This document shows, one piece after another, positions 1-8,177 of a stretch of 64,000 nucleotides of DNA. The stretch is taken from contig NZ_WAGX01000004.1 of the NCBI RefSeq assembly GCF_008830185.1, forward strand, positions 372,001 to 436,000, in the 5' to 3' direction. Every line of letters begins with the position of its first letter. Position 1 is the stretch's first letter. Below the pieces are notes generated by a model. The model ran no database searches. It had not been told where the DNA came from and saw only the letters and a program-made list of their open reading frames with translations. This stretch comes from Candidatus Galacturonatibacter soehngenii (lineage in GTDB: Bacteria; Bacillota; Clostridia; Lachnospirales; Lachnospiraceae). The position numbers and the translations under genes were made by a program.

Positions 1-1
1 T

Positions 2-355
2 TTTGCTCAAGATAACGTATATGTAATTCCTTCTTGCTATGATGCTGAAAAAGCTTGGAAAATTGCTTTTGCATTTAACTTATACACAGATCCAGTTCCA
101 GGATATGAAGATTATGAAGGTTGGAAATCTGGCTACTATCAGTCATTTAGAGATACAGAGTCGGTAGATGAAACACTAGCCATTATGGTTAAGAGTGGCG
201 TTCCTATGTATGAAAAAGCAATTAATGGTATTTCTATGGGGGAAGATCTTTTATGGGGCATCAACGAGGATAATACGCCAGCACAAAAAGCAGAGGCTAT
301 TAGAAATACTTGGCAGTCATATATAGACCAAACCAATAGTCAGCAAATAAAATAA
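2..355 (+). CDS. ABC transporter substrate-binding protein, C-terminal part (cut by window edge)
   Basis: Open from base 2 to the TAA at 353-355, about 117 residues, with no start inside the window. Visible stretches such as AWKIAFAFNLYTDPVPGY, MGEDLLWGI and the C-terminal WQSYIDQTN resemble the final helices of extracellular solute-binding proteins of carbohydrate ABC importers. The lipobox and the N-terminal lobe would lie outside the window, so the family call rests on the tail alone. The next gene is an SGNH esterase, which fits a glycan-use setting. It could be another periplasmic-binding-protein-like lipoprotein; the ligand cannot be read. Confidence 0.55.
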   Translation, partial: FAQDNVYVIPSCYDAEKAWKIAFAFNLYTDPVPGYEDYEGWKSGYYQSFRDTESVDETLAIMVKSGVPMYEKAINGISMGEDLLWGINEDNTPAQKAEAIRNTWQSYIDQTNSQQIK

Positions 356-453
356 CAGAAAAAGTAAATAAAAGATACAGCAGTATATTTACGGGATGGT
401 ATACAAAAGATACCTTCCCGTACTTTGCTACTTGCATCAGAATGGAGGGAAAA

Positions 454-2181
454 ATGGAAGGACCAAAAGCACCAATGGATCCCCAAAAGAGACGACCGTT
501 TTTTTATATTATGCGAGAAAAAGAAGTTTTTGGGGCAAAGCAGATAGATGGAAAGGGAGTTTCCTTTATTTATCAAAATGATGGACGACTAATGAATAGT
601 GCTTTAATTGTTGGCAATATAACGGACAATAAGATTCTTAATTTATTAAAGACCACAGAAGGATTTAGAAAGTTGGTACACAGTATTGGCGTTTCTGTTG
701 AAAGCGATTGTAGAGAAGACAGCATTGAATTTGTATTCCAGATGTATGGAAAAAAGGATGTGTATGGAGGCGGCTCGCTACTTAAAGTAAAACTAAAAGG
801 GGATGGAGCTGAGAGTAGAATTAATCTATCTGATATAGAGCGGACAGAGGACGAATTTGAACCAGGACAGATTCGTTTTGTTTTTGAGGTTCCAGAAAAA
901 ATTGCAAGGGCTAGTGTCCGATTTTACCTAAATGATGGATATAGGGCACCAGAAGTGGCAGAGGAAGCAGAGATTGATTTTACTTCAAAAGATTATCAGG
1001 CAATGATTGAACGTTCCTTAATACAGACAGGAAATGCAGTCCGAACTATGAAAGCAATCAAAAAAGCTCGTGCAGGAGAAGAGGTAACACTTGCTTATAT
1101 AGGAGGCTCTATTACCCAAGGAGCGGGAGCGGTACCAATTAATAAAGAATGCTATGCATTCAAATCCTATCAAGCATTTGCAAGCAAATATGGAACAGGT
1201 GATAATGTGCATTATGTCAAAGCAGGAGTAGGTGGGACGCCATCTGAACTAGGAATGCTTCGTTTCGAACGAGACATATTACGAGATGGAATCCAGCCAG
1301 ACATAGTAATTGTTGAATTTGCTGTCAATGATGAGGGGGATGAGACAAAGGGAAAATGCTATGAGAGTTTGGTAAAGAAAATTTTATTGCTACCCAATAA
1401 TCCAGCAGTCATATTACTTTTTGCAGTATTTGCAAGTGACTGGAACTTACAAGAGCGTCTTTTTCCAGTTGGAAGGCACTATGATCTTCCCATGGTAAGT
1501 GTGTTGAATGCGGTAACTCCACAGTTTCAAATGAAACATGGTGAGGGAAGAGTGTTATCAAAAAATCAGTTTTTCTATGATGTATTCCACCCAAGTAATG
1601 TTGGTCATACCATAATGGCAGACTGTCTGACAAACTTGTTTTGTGTAGTAGAAAAAATGTTCTATGATAACAAAGATGAATTAGCAGTTGATCCAACATT
1701 CTCACTGTTATTACAAAAGGCAGTAATAGGAGATGAGTTTACTAAAGTAAAACTGATAGATAAAAGGATAAATTATGATATTTGTAAAATTACATCAGGT
1801 GATTTTACAGAGACAGATCGTGAATTGCAGTGTGTTGAAATGGATGAAAACCTAGAGGGAACACCTCAATTCCCATATAATTGGATGTATGATGGAACAA
1901 AGGGTGGCAAACAGCGACCTTATCTTGAAGTAGAGATAAAAGCAAAAGCATTTTTTCTCATTTTTAAGGATTCTGGGGCATTGGATGTTGGAAAAGTAGA
2001 TATTTATGTTGATGGTAGAGTGATACGAACAGCTGATCCTCATCAAAATGGATGGATTCACTGCAATGCAATTTTAGTTTTTAATGAAGCTGAAAGTAAG
2101 GAACATATCATTCGAGTGCAGATGAGTGAGGGTGATGAAGAAAAGAAATTTACCATTCTTGGCTTTGGTTATGTCGAGTAG
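454..2181 (+). CDS. SGNH/GDSL-type esterase, multidomain
   Basis: 575 residues. The start at 454 is preferred over the ATG at 442 because GGAGGG at 444-449 lies just upstream of 454. Residues about 60-165 form a beta-rich N-terminal part. The SGNH hydrolase core follows: block I GGSITQG with the nucleophile Ser, the glycine block AGVGGTPSELG, block III FAVNDEG with the Asn, and block V DVFHPSNVGH with the Asp/His pair. About 150 further residues form a C-terminal beta region, typical of carbohydrate esterases with accessory domains. There is no signal peptide, so it is probably intracellular and may remove acetyl groups from imported oligosaccharides. That substrate is inferred from the upstream ABC transporter fragment, not shown. 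Confidence 0.75.
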   Translation: MEGPKAPMDPQKRRPFFYIMREKEVFGAKQIDGKGVSFIYQNDGRLMNSALIVGNITDNKILNLLKTTEGFRKLVHSIGVSVESDCREDSIEFVFQMYGKKDVYGGGSLLKVKLKGDGAESRINLSDIERTEDEFEPGQIRFVFEVPEKIARASVRFYLNDGYRAPEVAEEAEIDFTSKDYQAMIERSLIQTGNAVRTMKAIKKARAGEEVTLAYIGGSITQGAGAVPINKECYAFKSYQAFASKYGTGDNVHYVKAGVGGTPSELGMLRFERDILRDGIQPDIVIVEFAVNDEGDETKGKCYESLVKKILLLPNNPAVILLFAVFASDWNLQERLFPVGRHYDLPMVSVLNAVTPQFQMKHGEGRVLSKNQFFYDVFHPSNVGHTIMADCLTNLFCVVEKMFYDNKDELAVDPTFSLLLQKAVIGDEFTKVKLIDKRINYDICKITSGDFTETDRELQCVEMDENLEGTPQFPYNWMYDGTKGGKQRPYLEVEIKAKAFFLIFKDSGALDVGKVDIYVDGRVIRTADPHQNGWIHCNAILVFNEAESKEHIIRVQMSEGDEEKKFTILGFGYVE

Positions 2182-2327
2182 AAGATAAAGCAATTGTAAA
2201 ATAGATTTCATGGCTCCTTTTGATATAAAAGTATTTGACAAATGAAAAACATTAATGTAATAATTTTGCATATACTAAAGTGAAATATCAATATTAGATA
2301 CTGAAACAGATTTATAAGGGAGGAAAC

Positions 2328-3053
2328 ATGAAAATCATAAACCTGGGCAATCGAATTGTTAATAATTTTATATATGAAACGAAAAAGGGTTATGTCTTAA
2401 TTGACACAGGATACGAAGGTGGTTATCCAGCATTTTTAAAAGCCTTGAATAAAAATGGATTAAAACTACAAGAAATCGCTTATATCTTTCTTACCCATGC
2501 ACATGATGATCATGCAGGCTTTCTTAATGAAATACTAGAACACAATCAAAAAGTAAAACTCATATTAAGTAAACATGCACTACCAATATTGCAAAAGGGA
2601 CAGCATAATTTTATTGGAGGATGTACGAGTGAACTCGCTGTACTTACTTGTAAAGTAATGGCGTATTTGGGAATGGGTGAACATCGATTTCCAAGATTGG
2701 AAGAAAAATATTTATCCAGATGCTTATTTGTTGAAGAAGACAATAGGAAGGAAATTGAATCTTATATTGAGGGAAAAATATATGAAACACCAGGTCATAC
2801 GAGTGATTCCCTTTCTTTGCTTTTAAGAAATGGTATTATGTTTGTAGGAGACGCTGCTATGAATGGCCTTCCAAGCCTACATAAAATAACCATTTGGGTG
2901 GAAAATAAAAAGCAATTTTATAAAAGTTGGTTAATCATTTTAAATGTAAAGCCAAGGAGAATATATCCAGGACACGGAAGACCTTTTTCACCGATTGTTT
3001 TATTTAAAAACCTGAAACATGTAAAGAAGATGAGACTTTATAATTTTAGTTAG
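2328..3053 (+). CDS. MBL-fold metallo-hydrolase
   Basis: 241 residues, RBS GGGAGG 9 bases upstream. Metal ligands of the metallo-beta-lactamase fold are in order: THAHDDHAG (HxHxDH) near residue 58, the GHTSDS histidine near residue 155, GDAAM as the bridging Asp near residue 174, and GHGRP near residue 220. This matches glyoxalase-II-like or general MBL hydrolases. The substrate is not apparent. It is transcribed alone: a strong terminator follows at 3078-3119. Confidence 0.8.
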   Translation: MKIINLGNRIVNNFIYETKKGYVLIDTGYEGGYPAFLKALNKNGLKLQEIAYIFLTHAHDDHAGFLNEILEHNQKVKLILSKHALPILQKGQHNFIGGCTSELAVLTCKVMAYLGMGEHRFPRLEEKYLSRCLFVEEDNRKEIESYIEGKIYETPGHTSDSLSLLLRNGIMFVGDAAMNGLPSLHKITIWVENKKQFYKSWLIILNVKPRRIYPGHGRPFSPIVLFKNLKHVKKMRLYNFS

Positions 3054-3077
3054 CCAACGAAAAATAATGTAAAACGC

Positions 3078-3119
3078 AATGGAGATACGCTAAGCTCGTA
3101 TTTCCATTTATTTTTTTCT
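3078..3119 (+). terminator. intrinsic terminator
   Basis: A 12-bp stem (3078-3089 with 3097-3108, one G-T pair) and a 7-base loop are followed by a T-rich tail. It ends the MBL hydrolase transcript just before the next promoter. Confidence 0.85.
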
Positions 3120-3148
3120 TGACGTTACACAATGTGTAATGTTACAAT
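3119..3148 (+). promoter_or_regulatory. promoter with a perfect palindromic operator filling the spacer
   Basis: TTGACG (3119-3124) is followed by TTACACAATGTGTAA (3125-3139), a perfect 7+1+7 inverted repeat, and then a TTACAA/TACAAT -10 at 3142-3148. A bound repressor would block RNA polymerase. The first gene downstream encodes an ArsR-type winged-helix protein, so autoregulation is the natural reading. Confidence 0.65.
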
Positions 3149-3174
3149 GTATGAAATGATAAAAAGGAGATTAT

Positions 3175-3744
3175 ATGAAACACATAAAATTAAAAACAAA
3201 GGAAGAATTAAATATTTATATGAACCCTATCCGTCAACAGCTTCTGCGCGAATTGGCAATTAACGCGATACCAATGACACCTAAAATGCTGGCAGATAAG
3301 CTATCGATTTCAGCTTCCAGTGTTTCTCACCACATTAAAAAGCTTCTTACAATAGGTGTGATTGAACTCGATCATCAAGAGATTATCAGAGGAATCAAAG
3401 CAAGTTATTATAAGAATGCAGAAGTTACCGTACAAATAGGATTGGATACCGAAGACGATTTTATGGAGGAGAGGGAAGTTTATTTACAAAATTCTTTAGC
3501 AAATGTATACGAAGGGTTTCGAACACAAATCAGCAAAGTAAAACAAAAGATCAATACAAAGGAAATAGATAAGAACATATGGGGTGATATTTTGACAGGA
3601 GTGCTTTATTTAGATGCAAAAGAATCAAGCGAGTTGTTAGAGATTGTGCAAACATACATTGAGAAACATGCAAAACCCCAAAAGGATAAAAATCCTTGGG
3701 AATATGCCTTAGTGCTTTATAATACGAAGGATATAACAGATTAA
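3175..3744 (+). CDS. ArsR-type winged helix-turn-helix regulator
   Basis: 189 residues, RBS AAAAAGGAG before the ATG. The N-terminal 80 residues carry a winged-helix domain: NPIRQQLLRELA leads into MLADKLSISASSVSHHIKKL (recognition helix) and a wing ending in SYYKNAEV. The remaining 100 residues are helical and may form a ligand-sensing or dimer region. No CxC metal site is visible, so it is not a classic metal sensor. It lies 26 bases before an MFS exporter and probably represses itself and the exporter through the palindrome at 3125-3139. Confidence 0.75.
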   Translation: MKHIKLKTKEELNIYMNPIRQQLLRELAINAIPMTPKMLADKLSISASSVSHHIKKLLTIGVIELDHQEIIRGIKASYYKNAEVTVQIGLDTEDDFMEEREVYLQNSLANVYEGFRTQISKVKQKINTKEIDKNIWGDILTGVLYLDAKESSELLEIVQTYIEKHAKPQKDKNPWEYALVLYNTKDITD

Positions 3745-3770
3745 TACAAAATGAAATAAGTGGAGGAAAC

Positions 3771-5012
3771 ATGATTAAAATTGGACAGATTATTTTAGCT
3801 CTCAACTATTTTTCATTGGGAATCATGGCACCTGTATTGAATCTTATATTACTTGATAAAGGGGCCACACTTCAGACACTACCCTTGTTATTAGCAGTTT
3901 ATTCTTGCACGGTATTCCTTTTTGAGTTACCAAGTGGGATATGTGCAGATACCTATGGAAGAAAAATTGTATTTATGCTCGCATGTGTGTTTCAAATATG
4001 CTCGAATGTCACTTTGATATTCACAAATCATATGATCTTGTTACCATTTGTAGCCATTATGATGGGATTTGGAAGAGCATTTTCCTCAGGAAGTCTGGAT
4101 GCATTGCTAATTGACGACGTTCTAGAATCCAAAGGAGAGACAAGTTTACCCTATATAACTTCAAAGTTAGCAATTGTAGAAGGTGCAGGCCTTACATTAG
4201 GCGGGATTACTGGTGGATTATTAACGCTTTTTCGTCCACAGTACCAATCTAATATGTTGGTGTGTATCATAGCAAACGGATTGGCTTTCCTTCTTTGTCA
4301 TTTCTTTATAAAGGAGAATCAGGTAGTTAAATCATCTAAACAGGTAGAGAATAATGTTGCGATTCGACTTCCAAATATAAAAAGCCTGATAACACAAAAT
4401 ACCCCTAGTAAATACTCCAATCGATTATGGTGGATTGTGTTTGGCATGTTTTTTACAGGAATTGCAATGAGTGTAACGGAAACATATTGGCAATCAGCTT
4501 TTCAAGAAATGCAGAACAATAGCGTTTGGCTACTGGGTGTTATTTCGTCCTTAGGCTTTGTTGCCTCAATGTTAGGTAATGTTATAGTGGGTAACATTCT
4601 TGCAAGGTTAGAGCAAAAGAGATGGATACTACTTTATGGATGTCGATTCATTCTGGCAATTGTTTTAATAATGATTGCAGTACAAAGAAGTCGGTTGGGA
4701 TTCATAATGGTTTATGCCCTGTTATATTTTACTCTAGGAACGAGTAGTGTAGTTGAAAACACACTGCTGCATCAATTGATACCTAGTAAGTTAAGAGCAA
4801 GCTTTTTATCCCTTACTTCTTTTGTGCTACAGATTGGGTTTTTCATTGCATCAGTTATAAGTAATATTTTTGTACCTATACTACATTTTAGTGGTCTATG
4901 GATTCTTTCTGGAATCCTTATGTTTTTATATACAATCATGATGATAGGCATTTCTTTTTTGTCCCTTCAGCGTAAAATTTATAAATCAGAATCAGCAAAA
5001 AAAGAAATTTAA
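3771..5012 (+). CDS. MFS transporter, probable drug/metabolite exporter
   Basis: 413 residues, RBS GGAGG. About 12 hydrophobic segments are split by a polar central loop near residues 185-215. The loop between TM2 and TM3 carries the MFS motif A variant GICADTYGRKIVF, in which D and R/K are kept. It follows the ArsR-type regulator as the second gene of the operon, the usual arrangement for an inducible efflux pump. The substrate is unknown. An intrinsic terminator follows. Confidence 0.75.
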   Translation: MIKIGQIILALNYFSLGIMAPVLNLILLDKGATLQTLPLLLAVYSCTVFLFELPSGICADTYGRKIVFMLACVFQICSNVTLIFTNHMILLPFVAIMMGFGRAFSSGSLDALLIDDVLESKGETSLPYITSKLAIVEGAGLTLGGITGGLLTLFRPQYQSNMLVCIIANGLAFLLCHFFIKENQVVKSSKQVENNVAIRLPNIKSLITQNTPSKYSNRLWWIVFGMFFTGIAMSVTETYWQSAFQEMQNNSVWLLGVISSLGFVASMLGNVIVGNILARLEQKRWILLYGCRFILAIVLIMIAVQRSRLGFIMVYALLYFTLGTSSVVENTLLHQLIPSKLRASFLSLTSFVLQIGFFIASVISNIFVPILHFSGLWILSGILMFLYTIMMIGISFLSLQRKIYKSESAKKEI

Positions 5013-5026
5013 AAGTATAATGAGAA

Positions 5027-5070
5027 AGAGAATGGGAATAAATAAACGTTGTATTCGCTTCTCTTTTTTA
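5027..5070 (+). terminator. intrinsic terminator
   Basis: AGAGAA (5027-5032) pairs with TTCTCT (5059-5064), GAATA pairs with TATTC inside, and T6 follows. It ends the regulator-MFS operon. Confidence 0.7.
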
Positions 5071-5123
5071 TTGCATTTTTTACAAGAGTGTGAAATATGA
5101 GAAAATTTAGAAAATAGTAAAAG

Positions 5124-5175
5124 TTATCATTATTAATATTGACAAGCAAAAAATAAAATGTTATGATAATCAAAA
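5124..5175 (+). promoter_or_regulatory. ahpC promoter with two PerR-like boxes
   Basis: TTGACA (5139-5144), a 17-base spacer and TATGAT (5162-5167) form a near-consensus promoter. Two AT-rich dyads match the PerR consensus TTATAATNATTATAA at about 11 of 14 fixed positions each: 5124-5138 upstream of the -35 and 5161-5175 over the -10. PerR control of ahpC is established in Firmicutes. Its action here is inferred. Confidence 0.6.
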
Positions 5176-5214
5176 GTTATACATAACTAACAATAATTAG
5201 AAGGAGGTAATTAG

Positions 5215-5778
5215 ATGTCATTAATTAACAATGAAATAGGAGATTTTTCAGTACAGGCGTTTGTAAATGGAGAGTTTAAGAAAATAACAAAAGAGGATGT
5301 GTTAGGAAAGTGGTCCGTTTTCTTTTTCTATCCTGCCGATTTTACCTTTGTGTGCCCAACCGAGTTAGAGGATTTGGCAAATAAATATGAGGAATTTAAA
5401 AATATAAATTGTGAGATTTACAGTGTTTCTTGTGACACACATTTTGTTCATAAAGCATGGCATGATACATCAAAGACCATTCAAAAGATTAAGTATCCAA
5501 TGCTTGCAGATCCAACAGGGAAATTAGCAAGAGATTTTGATGTTATGATTGAAGAAGATGGGCTTGCGGAAAGAGGAAGCTTTATCGTAAATCCTGAAGG
5601 AAAAATTGTTGCATATGAAGTAATTGCTGGTAATGTTGGTAGAAATGCAGATGAGTTATTTAGAAGAGTTCAGGCTTCTCAATTTGTTGCAGAACATGGC
5701 GATCAAGTGTGCCCAGCAAAATGGCAGCCAGGAGCTGAAACATTAAAACCAAGCCTTGATTTAGTTGGTTTATTATAA
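5215..5778 (+). CDS. ahpC: alkyl hydroperoxide reductase AhpC, typical 2-Cys peroxiredoxin
   Basis: 187 residues, RBS GAAGGAGG. The peroxidatic motif is YPADFTFVCPTELEDL with the catalytic Cys near residue 47. The resolving Cys lies in GDQVCPAKWQPG near residue 165. Both place it in the AhpC/Prx1 class, at full length. It reduces H2O2 and organic peroxides in the cytosol. The partner reductase is encoded immediately downstream, although a weak terminator-like hairpin separates the two. The PerR-like promoter suggests peroxide induction. Confidence 0.95.
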   Translation: MSLINNEIGDFSVQAFVNGEFKKITKEDVLGKWSVFFFYPADFTFVCPTELEDLANKYEEFKNINCEIYSVSCDTHFVHKAWHDTSKTIQKIKYPMLADPTGKLARDFDVMIEEDGLAERGSFIVNPEGKIVAYEVIAGNVGRNADELFRRVQASQFVAEHGDQVCPAKWQPGAETLKPSLDLVGLL

Positions 5779-5794
5779 AAATCATTGAGTTTAT

Positions 5795-5829
5795 TACCCC
5801 GTCTCTTATTTTGAGTCGGGGTATTCTTA
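5795..5829 (+). terminator. terminator-like hairpin between ahpC and the reductase gene
   Basis: TACCCCG (5795-5801) pairs with CGGGGTA (5817-5823), with CTC/GAG pairs inside. The T-run is short (TTCTT), so it may only partly terminate and set the ratio of ahpC to reductase transcripts. Confidence 0.5.
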
Positions 5830-5866
5830 AACTATATGAAGGTGAAAGAATTTAAAAGAAAGGAAA

Positions 5867-5908
5867 ATGCAAACATATTACTTTCATCTTTTGAGTTTGC
5901 AACTTTAA
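5867..5908 (+). other. possible 13-codon leader ORF before the AhpF-like gene
   Basis: An ATG at 5867 with a good AAAGAAAGGAAA upstream opens a 13-residue frame ending at 5908, 14 bases before the first possible start of the reductase. The larger gene itself has only a weak RBS. It could be a translated leader or chance. Confidence 0.25.
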
Positions 5909-5945
5909 TAAGCATGCAGGCATGTTTGTTGAGAATGGTATAAAT

Positions 5946-7592
5946 ATGAGCGAATTGAATGAATTATATGATTTGATTATTGTTGGAGCGGGGCCAGCGG
6001 GTTTATCGGCAGCAATTTATATGGCACGAGCAAAGTATCGGGTACTCGTTCTTGAAAAAGATAAAATTGGTGGTCAGATTACCATTACTTCTGAGGTGGT
6101 AAATTACCCTGGCATTGAAATAACTAGCGGAAACGAATTGACAGACGGTATGAAAAGGCAAGCCGACACCTTTGGAGCAGAATTTGTCAATGCCGAAGTT
6201 TTAGATATGGAATTGGAATCTGATATAAAGATTCTTCATACAACAAAGGGGAATTATAAGACATTAGGTGTTATACTGGCAGTTGGTGCAAATCCTCGCA
6301 AACTAGGATTTAAAGGGGAGAAGGAATTCCAAGGCAGAGGTGTGGCTTATTGTGCTACTTGTGATGGTGAATTTTTTACTGGCATGGAAGTCTTTGTAAT
6401 AGGTGGTGGATTCGCAGCCGTTGAAGAAGGAATTTTTTTAACCAAGTATGCCAGTCATGTAACGATGATCGTAAGAGAAGATGATTTTACTTGTGCAAAA
6501 AAAGTAGCAGATGAAGTTAAGGGTAAGGATAATATCACTGTTCATTATAATACTGAGGTGATTGAAGTAAGTGGCGAGGGAATGGTTAGCTTTGCTAAAT
6601 TTAAAAACAATCAAACAGGTGAAGAATGGACCTACGAAGCAGGAGCAGATGGGGCGTTTGGAGTCTTTGTATTCGCAGGTTACGTTCCCAATACCAAATG
6701 GCTTCCTTCGATTATTGAGAAAGATGAGCAAGGCTATATTGTTACGGATAGCAATCAAAAGACAAATTTGGATGGAGTTTTTGCGGCTGGAGATGTATGT
6801 GTCAAGAACCTTCGCCAAGTGGTGACTGCGGTATCAGACGGTGCAACAGCGGCTACTTCATTAGAAAAGTATGTATCAGATATGCATCATAAATTAAAGA
6901 TACCTGAACTAGTCGTAAACAGACAAAATCATGAGAGAGTAAAGCAAGTGAAAGAAAGCGTAGTAAGTTCAGGTGATTCTAGCAACGGCTTTTTAAGTGC
7001 AGAAATAAAACAGCAATTATCGGGAGTCTTTGCGAGATTTGAAAACAAGGTTGTCTTAAAGGCATGGTTAGATGATAGTTCCTTATCAGGAGAAATAAGA
7101 GGCTTTTTAGAAGAACTTAGTGAATTAACCGACCAGATTACGGTTATTGTACCAAAAGAAGAAGGCACACAACAACTCTTGCCTTCCATTGAAGTGTGTT
7201 ATCATGACGGCAAAAGCAGTGGAATCTCCTTTCATGGAGTGCCAGGCGGGCATGAGATAAATTCTTTTATCATTGCCTTATATAATGTTGCTGGGCCAGG
7301 TCAAGAGATAGATGCACAGATAAAAGAGAAGATAAAAGGTATTGATAAGCTGATTAATATAAAAATTATGGTGTCTTTATCATGCACAATGTGTCCAGAA
7401 ACGGTTATGGCTGCACAAAAAGCGGCATCTCTTTCCGAACATATTGAAGCGGAGATGATTGACTTGATGCATTTCCCTGAACTAAAAAAGAAATATCAGG
7501 TAATGAGTGTTCCTTGTATGGTGATTAATGATGAAGAGGTACACTTTGGTAAAAAAGGAATAGAAGAAGTGGTAAGCATTCTCACTTCATGA
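5946..7592 (+). CDS. AhpF-like disulfide reductase with C-terminal tandem thioredoxin module
   Basis: About 548 residues. The start at 5946 gives the usual short lead into DLIIVGAGPAGLSA; an in-frame ATG at 5922 is possible and neither has a strong RBS. Residues about 10-315 are thioredoxin-reductase-like: FAD motif GAGPAG, redox CATC followed by DGEFF, NAD(P)H site GGGFAAVEEG, and the second FAD motif GVFAAGDVC. Residues about 350-548 resemble the AhpF N-terminal double thioredoxin fold, with the active CTMC near residue 484 and a cis-Pro SVPCMV. E. coli AhpF has this module at the N-terminus, so the order is swapped. It probably passes electrons to AhpC. Confidence 0.85.
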   Translation: MSELNELYDLIIVGAGPAGLSAAIYMARAKYRVLVLEKDKIGGQITITSEVVNYPGIEITSGNELTDGMKRQADTFGAEFVNAEVLDMELESDIKILHTTKGNYKTLGVILAVGANPRKLGFKGEKEFQGRGVAYCATCDGEFFTGMEVFVIGGGFAAVEEGIFLTKYASHVTMIVREDDFTCAKKVADEVKGKDNITVHYNTEVIEVSGEGMVSFAKFKNNQTGEEWTYEAGADGAFGVFVFAGYVPNTKWLPSIIEKDEQGYIVTDSNQKTNLDGVFAAGDVCVKNLRQVVTAVSDGATAATSLEKYVSDMHHKLKIPELVVNRQNHERVKQVKESVVSSGDSSNGFLSAEIKQQLSGVFARFENKVVLKAWLDDSSLSGEIRGFLEELSELTDQITVIVPKEEGTQQLLPSIEVCYHDGKSSGISFHGVPGGHEINSFIIALYNVAGPGQEIDAQIKEKIKGIDKLINIKIMVSLSCTMCPETVMAAQKAASLSEHIEAEMIDLMHFPELKKKYQVMSVPCMVINDEEVHFGKKGIEEVVSILTS

Positions 7593-7615
7593 TAATTGCA
7601 TTTTGATTAACGTAT

Positions 7616-7649
7616 AGGCTGGTGTAGAAAAGACACTAGCCTTATTTTT
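7616..7649 (+). terminator. intrinsic terminator
   Basis: AGGCTGGTGT (7616-7625) pairs with ACACTAGCCT (7633-7642) with one mismatch, followed by TATTTTTG. It ends the AhpF-like gene. Confidence 0.75.
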
Positions 7650-8177
7650 GTGCAAGTAAAGGATAGGAGTTTTATATTTATTATCAAATGAATTCAGGAG
7701 CACAAGGAAGAAACAAAGATGAAGTGACTAACGAATTTGATACTATGCGTGAAAATGTAGAAAGAGATTAAAATAAGATAATTTTATGAAAAGCTTGTAG
7801 TGAATTACAGGATTTTTTTGTTGTAAGATCATTTTATGAGTTGATGCAAAGAACAATATATCCATATTGAAAAGCGATTAAAATTATAGTATAGTTAAAT
7901 CATCATGAAATGCATTAATAAAAACATATTAATTTTTTATTTAAGGAGGTGAGAATGTAATTTTATTAATACAAAAAACGAAAATGCTAAAAATGAAAAG
8001 AAAATTATCATTGTCTATTGCAGGTATATGTGTCCATAGTATTTTCCCAGTGAAATAAATGAACGAGAAAAATTCTCTTTTGAGGATTGCTCTCGTTTAT
8101 AAGTATTTAATAAACTAAACTTTTATATTAATTCTATATAAGAGAATTGTAATCGTAGAGAGGTGAGATAAGATAAT
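7650..8177 (+). other. gene-poor stretch with decayed or minimal ORFs
   Basis: No full gene is seen. It holds a 27-codon frame at 7687-7770 with no clear RBS. It holds a terminator-like copy at about 7789-7818 of the hairpin found after the VanZ-like gene. A strong AAGGAGGTGAG (7943-7953) is followed by ATG at 7955 and an immediate TAA. A 24-codon frame at 7984-8058 starts like a basic-hydrophobic signal sequence. A two-tier hairpin lies at 8062-8097. This looks like the remains of one or two small genes. Confidence 0.45.
8062..8097 (+). terminator. two-tier hairpin, possible terminator
   Basis: AACGAGA (8062-8068) pairs with TCTCGTT (8091-8097) and AATTCTC (8071-8077) pairs with GAGGATT (8082-8088), separated by a 2x2 internal loop. 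The tail is AT-rich but has no clean T-run. Confidence 0.4.

Noticed and set aside
6438-6818. 126-codon antisense ORF inside the AhpF-like gene
   Set aside because: A shadow of a coding frame with clear FAD and NAD motifs on the plus strand.
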